DNA of 64,000 nucleotides from the NCBI GenBank assembly GCA_963708865.1, contig CAVPUC010000001.1, positions 1 to 64,000 on the forward strand, given 5' to 3'. The notes beneath the pieces are model-generated. The model saw nothing but the letters and a program-made list of their open reading frames with translations, did no database searches and had not been told where the DNA came from. Each line of letters starts with the position of its first letter. Positions within the stretch are counted from its first letter, which is position 1. Positions 53,911-61,800 of the stretch are shown here, piece by piece. Position numbers and translations under genes: made by a program. Origin of the DNA: DAIDKA01 sp963708865 (GTDB taxonomy: Bacteria; Pseudomonadota; Gammaproteobacteria; Steroidobacterales; Steroidobacteraceae).

Positions 53911-54702
53911 TGCGGCTGAGAATACTTGAGGTACTGGCCGGCGTTGCGATCGCGGCTGCGGCCCACGCCCAGGTCGGCACGGCGCCCCCCGATGCGCGCA
54001 GCCGTGCGCCCGTTGATCTGACCGGCTATTGGGTCGCCGTCGTCACGGAAGATTGGCGGTACCGCATGATGACGCCCGACAAGGGCGATTTCACGGGCAT
54101 TGCCCTCAATGCCGCCGGCCGTGCGCTCATGCAGAAATGGGATCCGGCTCGCGACCAGGCCGACGGCGAGGAGTGCCGGGCGTACGGGGCAGCGGCGATC
54201 ATGCGGGTGCCGACGCGCCTGCACATCACCTGGCAGGATGGCGCCACCTTGAAAGTCGAAACCGATGCGGGGCAGCAGACACGGCTCCTGCATTTCGGTG
54301 GCGCAGCGCCCAGCGCCGCGACGCCCAGCTGGCAGGGTTATTCGCTGGCCAGCTGGGAAGGAATGCGCGCACGAGGCGGGGGCGGCGGCGTCACCGCCGG
54401 CCTGCCCACCACCGCCGGCCTTGCCACGGGTGCGGCAGCGCCGACCCAGGATGGTTACCTCAAGATCCTGACCGCGCAGGTCAGACCGGGCTACCTGCGC
54501 AAGAACGGCGTGCCCTACGGCGCGGGCACGACGGTGGAGGAGTACTTCGACAGCTTCAAGGAACCCAACGGGGACGTTCTGGCTCGTGGTGACGAGCATC
54601 GTGACCGATCCGGAATACCTGGATCAGCCCTTCATCACCAGCTCCCAATTCAAGAGGACCGACGCGACCAAGTGGAACCCGACCCCGTGTCAGGCGAAAT
54701 GA
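53910..54702 (+). CDS. Exported protein of unknown function, paralog of the gene at 51628, frameshifted
   Basis: ATG 53910. Signal peptide to AAHAQVGT, then DLTGYWVAVVTEDWRYRMM, CRAYGAAAIMRVPTRLHITW, PSWQGYSLASWEG, YLRKNGVPYGAGTTVEEYF. After PNGDV the frame is lost; removing one base near 54577 gives WLVVTSIVTDPEYLDQPFIT, SSQFKRTDATKWNPTPC and a stop at 54700. Corrected length 264 codons. The C-terminal part matches the 51628 product motif for motif. Confidence 0.75.
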
Positions 54703-54732
54703 CCGAGCCCAGCGCCAGCCGGTAGCCCAAAG

Positions 54733-55233
54733 ATGATTCTCGACAGCGCGCTGATCTGGCTGCACGACACCTCGTTCGGCACAGTGATCCGTGAGTCCAC
54801 CTGGGCCGAGCCCATCATCGAGACGATCCACGTGCTGACGCTCACGGTGTTTCTCGGCCTGGTCATTCTGCTGGATCTGCGCCTGCTTGATGTGGCATTG
54901 CAAAAGACCCGCGTCGCGATGGTCTTTCGCCAGTTCAAGCCGTGGATATTCGGCGCCTTCGCCATCATGCTGGTGACGGGCGTCTCGCTTTTCGCAGGCG
55001 ACCCGGTGCTCTTCTACAGCACCATTTTCTTCAAGATGAAAATGATCATGCTGCTGGCGGCGGCGCTCAACGTGGTCGTGTTCAATCTCACACTCGGCAA
55101 GACGCTCGGACAGTGGGATGCGCTGGCGGTGACGCCGCGCGGCGCCAAGATCACCGGCCTCTTGTCGCTGGTGCTGTGGATCGCAGTGGTGGCCTGCGGT
55201 CGTGGCATTGCCTACGTGTTGCCACCGCCATGA
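54733..55233 (+). CDS. DUF6644-type membrane protein, copy 1
   Basis: 166 residues with four membrane helices. Begins MILDSALIWLHDTSFGTVIRE, then IIETIHVLTLTVFLGLVILLD, FKPWIFGAFAIMLVTGVSLF and GLLSLVLWIAVVACGRGIAYV. Conserved His in the second helix and the LWxxxVxxGRxI end resemble CopD/cytochrome b561-like four-helix proteins, so heme or copper binding is conceivable. It is followed seven bases later by a paralog. Confidence 0.75.
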   Translation: MILDSALIWLHDTSFGTVIRESTWAEPIIETIHVLTLTVFLGLVILLDLRLLDVALQKTRVAMVFRQFKPWIFGAFAIMLVTGVSLFAGDPVLFYSTIFFKMKMIMLLAAALNVVVFNLTLGKTLGQWDALAVTPRGAKITGLLSLVLWIAVVACGRGIAYVLPPP

Positions 55234-55240
55234 GGCCGCG

Positions 55241-55756
55241 ATGAGCGAACTTGCGGCCTGGCTCCTGGCCTTCTGTCGCTGGTGCAATGGCTCATTTTTC
55301 GGGCAAGGCATTCGCGAGTCGGCGTGGCTGTTCCCCTTCGTCGAGATATTTCATCTGCTGGCGCTCGCCTTGTTGGGCGGAACGCTGATTCTGCTCAACA
55401 TGAGCCTGGTGGGATTTCGCTTTGGCCATGCGTCGACGCGGGAACTGGAGCGGGAGCTGCGACCGTGGATGTACGGCAGCATCGTGGTGATGCTGGTTTC
55501 GGGGTTCCTGCTGTTCTCCACCGAGGCGGTGAAGATGTACGGCAACTGGGCGTTTCAACTCAAGATGTCATTTCTGCTGCTGGCGCTCGTGTTCACCTTG
55601 ACGATTTACCGCAAGGTGATCAACGCACCGCGCGCGGCTGCGGGCCTGCGCTGGGTGACGGCGGCGGTGTCGCTGCTGTTGTGGCTTGGGGTCGGACTCG
55701 GCGGCCGCGCCTTGGGCTATGTCACCACGGCCGCCTCGTCGGTCGCAGGTCCCTAG
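55241..55756 (+). CDS. DUF6644-type membrane protein, copy 2
   Basis: 171 residues from ATG 55241. Four membrane helices with the same layout as the gene before it: SFFGQGIRESAWLFPFVEIFH, LLALALLGGTLILLNMSLV, LRPWMYGSIVVMLVSGFLLF and AAVSLLLWLGVGLGGRALGYV. IRESxWxxPxxExxH and WxxxVxxGRxxxY are shared. The two copies may form a heterodimer in the inner membrane. Last gene of the operon. Confidence 0.75.
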   Translation: MSELAAWLLAFCRWCNGSFFGQGIRESAWLFPFVEIFHLLALALLGGTLILLNMSLVGFRFGHASTRELERELRPWMYGSIVVMLVSGFLLFSTEAVKMYGNWAFQLKMSFLLLALVFTLTIYRKVINAPRAAAGLRWVTAAVSLLLWLGVGLGGRALGYVTTAASSVAGP

Positions 55757-55770
55757 ATCATCTTTGATCG

Positions 55771-56983
55771 TCAGACGCGTTCCAGCAGCAGCGCGATGCC
55801 CTGCCCCACGCCGATACACATCGTACACAGAGCCAGAACGTCCGCCGCTGGTCTGCAGCTGATTGAGCGCCGTCATCGCGAGGCGCGCGCCGCTCGCGCC
55901 CAGCGGATGTCCGATGGCAATGGCACCGCCGTTGGGATTCACCTGCTGCGCATCATCCGGCAGCTTCAGTTCACGCAGCACGGCGAGGGCCTGCGCGGCA
56001 AAGGCCTCATTGAGTTCGATCACATCGATCTGCGACAGCTTGACACCGGTTTGCGCCAGCAGTTTCTGGGTTGCAGGCACCGGTCCTCTGCCCATGATGC
56101 GCGGTGCGACGCCGGCAACGGCCCCGCCGACCACGCGCGCGAGCGGGGTGAGGCCGTGGCGCTTTATCGCAGCGTCGCTCGCCATCAGCAGCGCTGCGGC
56201 GCCATCGTTGAGACTCGAGGAGTTACCGGCGGTGACGGAGCCGTCCGGGCGCACGACTCCCTTGAGCCGGGCGAGCCCTTCCAGCGTCGTGTCGCAGCGC
56301 GGCTGCTCGTCGGCATCCACGGTCGTGGGCGGTTTTTTCGGCGACGCACTCGTGTAGGCAACGATTTCGCGCTTGAAGAAACCCTGCGCCAGCGCGCGCG
56401 CGTAGCGCTGCTGGCTGCGCAGGGCGAACGCATCCTGATCGGCGCGCGCAATGCTGAATTCGGCAACCAGGTTCTCGGCCGTCTGCGCCATGGAGTCACA
56501 ACCCACGCGCGCCTCGAGCTGCGGATTGATGAAGCGCCAGCCGAGCGTCGTGTCCTCGAGTTTGGCGCCGCGTGCATAGGCTGCTTCGGCCTTGGCCAGC
56601 ACGTAGGGGGCACGCGACATGCTCTCCACCCCTCCGGCAACGACCAGTTCGCAGGCGCCGGTCTGGATGGCGCGGGCGGCGGTCATGGTCGCATCGAGGC
56701 TCGAGCCGCACAGCCGATTGATGGTGACCGCCGGCACGCGCTCCGCGAGGCCCGCCAGCAGCACCGCCATCCGGGCGACATTGCGATTGTCCTCGCCCGC
56801 CTGATTGGCACACCCGTAATACACATCATCGAGGCAGGACCAGTCCACTGTAGGATTGCGCTGCTGCAGGGCGCGCAGCGGCAGCGCCGCCAGCTCATCG
56901 GTTCGCACCGCTGCCAGCGCTCCGCCATAGCGGCCGAACGGCGTCCTGGCGAAATCGCAGATGTAGGCCTGAACGAGTCTCAC
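55771..56983 (-). CDS. Acetyl-CoA/beta-ketoadipyl-CoA-type thiolase, frameshifted near its C-terminus
   Basis: GTG 56983. Thiolase features: MRLVQAYICDFARTPFGRYGG, active-site Cys in NRLCGSSLDATMTA, VAGGVESMSRAPYV, and His in GGAIAIGHPLGASGARLAM. After QTSGGR the frame is lost; removing one base near 55845 restores LALCTMCIGVGQGIALLLERV with the second catalytic Cys and a stop at 55771. Corrected length 404 codons. The start resembles PcaF. It follows the CoA-transferase genes by six bases, so it likely cleaves 3-oxoadipyl-CoA or a similar beta-ketoacyl-CoA. Confidence 0.87.
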
Positions 56984-56989
56984 CGTCCA

Positions 56990-57782
56990 TCACGATTCAT
57001 CCCGATGGGCGGCATCGGTACGCGCCTGCAGGTCGCGCAGGACTTGCAGTTCCTGCTCCGATGGCGCAACCGTCGTGGCGAGCGCTGCCGAAAACCGCAG
57101 TTGACGCCAACCACAGGCGGCACGCGCCGTATCCTGGCTGACACCCGGGTGCAAGGTGGTCACCACCAGTTCACAGGTTTCAGGATCCGGTTCGAGCACA
57201 CACAGGTCGGTCATGATCCGCGTGGGACCCTTGGTCGCAAGGCCGAGCGCCTCACGACAGCCGCGGCCGGTACCGTGGCCGAACGAAGTGATGAACGGCA
57301 GCGACTTCGACGAAGGTCCGCGGCGACATCGGCATCGTGATGAAGATCTCCTGGCAGCTCGAGGCAATCTCGGGTGCCCCGCCGCCACCGGGCAGGCGTA
57401 CCTTGGGCGTAAGGTAGGGGCCGACCACCGTGGTGTTGAGATTAGCGTAGCGATCCATTTGCGCGCCCGCCAGAAAACCCACGGTGATCCGCCCGCCCTG
57501 CAGCCAGTAACGGAACATCTCCGGCACCGCAACGGTGGTGAGCGCGGTCTCGCACAGCTCACCATCGCCGATCGACAGCGGCAGTACGCTCGGCCGAGCG
57601 CCGATGGTGCCGGATTCGTAGATCAGGGTGATCTCGGGGGCGTGCGTCAGGCGGGCGAGATTGCAGGCCGCCGAGGGTGCACCGATCCCCACGAAACACA
57701 CGTCGCGGTTCTTCAAGGCGCGCGCCGCCACGACCGTCATCATTTCACTGGCGCTGTAGGGGACGGGCGTGGGCAGCTCCAT
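56990..57782 (-). CDS. CoA-transferase beta subunit, frameshifted
   Basis: ATG 57782 (MELPTPVPYSASEMMTVVAA). Family features: CFVGIGAPSAACNLARLTHA, catalytic Glu in LIYESGTIGARPSVLPLSIG, then GGRITVGFLAGAQMDRYANL. Removing one base near 57308 restores SLPFITSFGHGTGRGCREAL, the C-terminal MTDLCVLEPDPETCELVVTT and HPGVSQDTARAACGW. Corrected length 264 codons. Part of a GctAB/IpdAB/PcaIJ-type pair. No stop separates it from the in-frame end of the alpha subunit. Confidence 0.83.
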
Positions 57783-58665
57783 GGGGCTCACCTCGCCCGC
57801 GGACTGTGCAGAGCGGAATGCCTCGGGGCCCTGCATCATGACGTGCTCATTCATCCACGCCTTGAACCGGCGCGATCTCGCGAGATGGCATCCCACTGCG
57901 TATAGAACGAATTGGCACGCCGATAATATCCCTGGGCGTACGAGGGATAGGCGCCTCCCGGCACCACGGCGATGGCGGTGAGGGTCCACGATGGCAACAC
58001 CACCGCGTTCAGACCCGGCGCTGCGAGCTCATCGACCCGCTCCTCAACCGTCACAATCGCGCGCTTCGCGGCCAGCACCGCCTGTTTTTGCACGCCGACG
58101 ATGCCATCGAGCAGCACATTGCCGGCGCGATCCGCGCGCTGGGCATGGATGATGGTCACATCCGGACGGATGGCCGGAACGGCCGCCAGCACTTCACCCG
58201 TAAACGGACAGTTCGACCTGCCTGATCCTGGGATTGACCTTCGGCAGATCCACGCCGATATAGCCGCGGAATGCCGCGAACGGCAGATTGGCGGCGCCGG
58301 CCTCATACGCATTGGCCATGGCAGCGTGCGAATGTTCTTCAAGCTGCAGGGGCTGGGGCCAGCCATTCTCCACGGCGTCGCGAAGCCGATGCAGCGAACC
58401 CACACCGGGGTTGCCACCCCAGGAGAAGATCAGGCGGTCCGCCGCCCCCATGCCGATCAGCTGATCGTAGATGAGATCCGGCGTCATCCGCACCAGCGTG
58501 AGGTGCTTGATGCCCTGCCGCAGCACTTCGTGTGCCGCGGCGAACGGGATCAGGTGGGTGAAGCCTTCCATGGCGACGCAGTCGCCATCGTGCACGTTGG
58601 CGGCAATCGCCTCGCGCGAGTGAGCAGAACAGGGGCACGGCGGGCGCCGCTGAGTCCTGCGGCAT
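57783..58665 (-). pseudogene. CoA-transferase alpha subunit, three frame breaks
   Basis: ATG 58665 (MPQDSAAPAVPLF) leads, after one shift near 58617, into REAIAANVHDGDCVAMEGFT and FSWGGNPGVGSLHRLRDAVE. A second shift near 58205 joins to CPFTGEVLAAVPAIRPDVTI and HAQRADRAGNVLLDGIVGVQ. A third near 57872 leads to FKAWMNEHVMMQGPEAF. Each is mended by one base, and all conserved blocks of the family are present. The sequence then runs straight into the beta subunit without a stop. No product is possible as written. Confidence 0.75.
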
Positions 58666-58692
58666 CGTCACATCCCGCCCCCTGCCGTCACG

Positions 58693-59650
58693 TCAATATC
58701 TGAGCGGCTCGATCTTCTCCAGCAGCTCCTCGCGACGGCTGGCGAAGAACGGTGGAATCTGCATCGCCGTCCCTAATTTCTCGTAGGTCTCATCGACGAG
58801 AGAATCCCTGCGGCTTGGACACCGTCGCTTCAAACAGTGCACCGCCGGGCGTGCGGACATAGACCGAATCGAAATAGCCGCGATCCTTCATTTCCGAGAC
58901 ATCGGTGAAGCCCAGGCCCTCAAGATGGAATTTCACCTTGCTCTGCGCCTCATGATCGGCGACCTCGAATGCCACGTGGTGCGGCACCCCTTCGCCATAG
59001 GTCCAACTGCCTGCGGCCACATTCGGCTCGATGCGAAATTCCACGACGGCGCCACTGCCGCCCTTGCCCACCTCGTAGCGCAGGTAGTGGCCATCGGCCG
59101 CCTTGCGCGTGCCGTTCCAGCCGCCTTGCATGAACTCCTCGGAGTTATCCGCATCGCGCACCGACACCACGACACCGTGGGTGCCGCGCAGCCCATGCTC
59201 CTGTGGCACCGCACCATTGCTGTACGGCGCGCGCGTGTCACCCTTCGCCTCGATGAGTTCATATTCGATGCCGCAGGGATGATGGAACGCCACCAGCCGC
59301 TCGCCGAACCGCTCCGAAACATGCACGGCAAAACCGCGGCTCTCAAGATGTCGCTCCCAGAAGCGAGCGGAGCCCTCCGGTATCGACAGCGCGACGGTGC
59401 AGACCTGACCGGTGCCCTTGCGGGCCTTGCGCCCGGAATGCTTCATCGGAAAGCAGGTGATGAGCCGGCTCACATCGCCGGTATCGTTGCCGTAGTACAG
59501 ATGCAGAATCGGCTCCTCACCATCGTACAGCGCCGTCTTCTTGACGCTCTTCAGCCCGAGCACTTGGGTGTGGAAATCGTAGTCTTCCTGAGCATTGCCG
59601 ACACTGAGTGTCAGATGATGATGCCGCTGGATATAGTTATTCACGCTCAT
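58693..59650 (-). CDS. PcpA/LinE-type ring-cleaving (hydroquinone) dioxygenase, frameshifted near its end
   Basis: ATG 59650. Two-domain vicinal-oxygen-chelate protein with the Fe(II) triad of PcpA-like enzymes: H11 or H12 in QRHHHLTLSVGN, H224 or H225 in VPHHVAFEV, E274 in ALFEATV, close to the positions known for PcpA (11, 227, 276). Removing one base near 58806 after KPQG restores DSLVDETYEKLGTAMQIPPF and ELLEKIEPLRY, the normal family end, with a stop at 58693; 319 codons. Likely cleaves a hydroquinone-type ring in a pathway finished by the CoA-transferase and thiolase downstream. Confidence 0.87.
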
Positions 59651-59839
59651 CTTTGATCCCCTCGAAAAGGCGTCCTGCTGCGATGGATAAGAGTCCGGAT
59701 GGGCCCGCATTCTACCTCATTTGGCGGAAGCGCCGAAATGACGACGTTGACTGCGCAATTACCGGCACCACCGAATTGTGCCGGTTGCGGTGGTACAGTG
59801 CGGGCGGTCCGGTAATCACCAAAAAAAGCAGGGCTGGAT

Positions 59840-60985
59840 ATGTACAACAAAGGCCACGGGATCCCAACGACACACGTCGGCAGCCTGCCGCGCAGCCAGG
59901 CGGTGACCGATGTGATATTTGCGCGTGAACGCGGCGATGCGCGCGATCGCGCCCAGGATGACGCCCTGATCGCCCAGGCTGTGGCAGAGGTGGTGCGCCG
60001 GCAGGTGGATATCGGCATCGATATCGTCAGCGACGGCGAGATGAGCAAAATCAGCTATGCGACCTACGTCGCCGAACGCTTCACCGGATTCGCGGGCGAC
60101 ACGCCGCGCGAGGCGGGACAGGACCTGGTCGACTTTCCGGGGTTGCTGCGCAAACTGGCCGATCGCGGCGCCACGGCCAAGTACCGCCGTCCCCGCTGCG
60201 TGGGTGACATCAAGGTTCGCACCACGGTGCCGCTGGAGAGCGACATCGCGAACCTCAATGCGGCGAGTGCCGCCGCCTCCCCGGCCGCGGCCTTCATGAA
60301 TGCGGCCTCGCCCGGGGTCATCGCTTTTTTCCAGCCGAATGACTATTACCGCACGCAGGATGAATATCTGGAAGCCGTCGCGGCGGCCATGCAGACCGAG
60401 TATGAGGCCATCGTGAAGGCCGGAATCATCCTGCAGATTGATGCGCCTGATCTGGCCATGGGGCGGCACACGATGTATCGCGATCGCACGCTCGAGGAGT
60501 TCGACACCCTCGCCGCGCGCCACATCGAGATTCTGAACCATGCCTTGCGCAACGTGCCGGCCGACCGTGTCCGGATGCACGTGTGCTGGGGCAACTACGA
60601 GGGGCCGCATCATCACGATGTGCCGATGGAACGCCTGCTGCCCATCGTGCTGAAGGCGAAGCCACAGGGTCTGCTGTTCGAGGCCGCCAATCCGCGCCAT
60701 GCGCACGAATGGGTGGTGTTCCAGAATGCCAAGATCCCCGAGGACAAGGTGCTGATTCCGGGGGTGCTGTCGACGACCACCAACTACGTCGAGCATCCGC
60801 TGCTGGTGGCGGAACGCATCGAGCGCTTTGCGCGCATCGTGGGGCGCGACCGGGTGATCGCGGGCACCGATTGCGGCTTTGGCACCTTCGCAGGATTTGG
60901 CCCGGTCGAGCCGGACATCGCCTATCTGAAGCTGCAGTCGCTGGTGGAGGGGGCGCAGATCGCCTCCCGCAGGCTCGCTGCCTGA
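59840..60985 (+). CDS. MetE C-terminal-like cobalamin-independent methyltransferase
   Basis: 381 residues, about half of MetE and lacking its N-terminal domain. Begins HGIPTTHVGSLPRSQAVTD, then VDIGIDIVSDGEMSKISY, the zinc set H-x-C in MHVCWGNYEGPH, Glu in LLFEAANPRHAH and Cys in IAGTDCGFGT. It has the barrel and metal site for thiol methylation, but short homologs use other methyl donors, such as small aromatic or synthetic thioether compounds; the role beside an aromatic degradation cluster could be O-demethylation or salvage (inference). Confidence 0.88.
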   Translation: MYNKGHGIPTTHVGSLPRSQAVTDVIFARERGDARDRAQDDALIAQAVAEVVRRQVDIGIDIVSDGEMSKISYATYVAERFTGFAGDTPREAGQDLVDFPGLLRKLADRGATAKYRRPRCVGDIKVRTTVPLESDIANLNAASAAASPAAAFMNAASPGVIAFFQPNDYYRTQDEYLEAVAAAMQTEYEAIVKAGIILQIDAPDLAMGRHTMYRDRTLEEFDTLAARHIEILNHALRNVPADRVRMHVCWGNYEGPHHHDVPMERLLPIVLKAKPQGLLFEAANPRHAHEWVVFQNAKIPEDKVLIPGVLSTTTNYVEHPLLVAERIERFARIVGRDRVIAGTDCGFGTFAGFGPVEPDIAYLKLQSLVEGAQIASRRLAA

Positions 60986-60996
60986 AGCAGCGCCGG

Positions 60997-61455
60997 TCAG
61001 CGCAGATAGCCGAAGCCGCGTGCCATCAGCGCCGCGCACGGCAGAATGACGATGATGGCGGTGAGTTCCAGCATCAGGCACAGTCGCACCCGTCGCGAGC
61101 AGGCAGCCGAGATCTCAGGCGTCTGACCCGCTTTCAAATGCTTCGTCCAGGACAGCATCACTGCGGTCGGGTAGATCGAGATCAGCGCGGCAGCCACAAA
61201 CGCGCCGAACTTGATCATGAAGTAGAGGTCGTGCCAATAGTAGGCCGCACCTTTCTCGTACCACATCACCCGCATCAGACCCACGATCAGCAAGATCATT
61301 GCCGATATACCGAACACCAGGTCGATGCGTTGCAGTCGCCGGGCCTGTACGGCAGAGAACGGCGGCTTGAAGGTGACGACTTCCACGGCCAGCATCGCGA
61401 CCACGGTGAAGGCGGCCAGATGGTGCAGTGAGGCCATGAGCGCGGCTGGATTCAT
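60997..61455 (-). CDS. DUF2214 membrane protein
   Basis: 152 residues from ATG 61455 (MNPAALMASLHHLAAFTVVA). Four membrane helices; conserved HHLAAFTVVAMLAVEVVTF, RIDLVFGISAMILLIVGLMR, WHDLYFMIKFGAFVAAALIS and LTAIIVILPCAALMARGFGY match DUF2214. Convergent with the MetE-like gene, 11 bases apart. Function unknown. Confidence 0.85.
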   Translation of the reverse strand: MNPAALMASLHHLAAFTVVAMLAVEVVTFKPPFSAVQARRLQRIDLVFGISAMILLIVGLMRVMWYEKGAAYYWHDLYFMIKFGAFVAAALISIYPTAVMLSWTKHLKAGQTPEISAACSRRVRLCLMLELTAIIVILPCAALMARGFGYLR

Positions 61456-61800
61456 GTTGCCCTCATCAGTGGACGATTTTTGAGAGCCCATCTGCAGGCC
61501 TTCTCGTCTGTAAGCGAAAATCCCCGACTGCGCCTTCACCATTGCTGACTGACGCGCGGGCCGGGCTCACTGTGCGTATTCTATCGCCAGCCAAGCCCAG
61601 GCTACGTTTAGACACCCGCGGCACAATCATAAATGCTGCAGGCGCATCCATCACTGTGCGGTCGGTGAACCAGCACCGCGCAGCTAGCCAACGATTTTCG
61701 CTCATTCGTCGCTTTCCGTGCATCCGTCGGCGCATCGGCTCCGTAGTAGAGGAACGCATAGGCGCGAATCAACTTATTCAGTCAGCGGAGGATCATTACC
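61456..61800. other. Intergenic region between DUF2214 and DUF4331 genes
   Basis: 345 bases between divergent genes, no coding sequence recognised. GCGGAGGAT lies about 9 bases before the DUF4331 ATG, a good ribosome binding site. Promoters for both genes should be here, but no clear -35/-10 pair stands out. Confidence 0.4.

Noticed and set aside
55796..57340. 514-residue open frame on the plus strand
   Set aside because: Antisense to the thiolase and CoA-transferase, with shadow-type composition.
59816..61081. 421-residue minus-strand frame
   Set aside because: Antisense to the MetE-like gene, whose zinc motifs and start are unambiguous.
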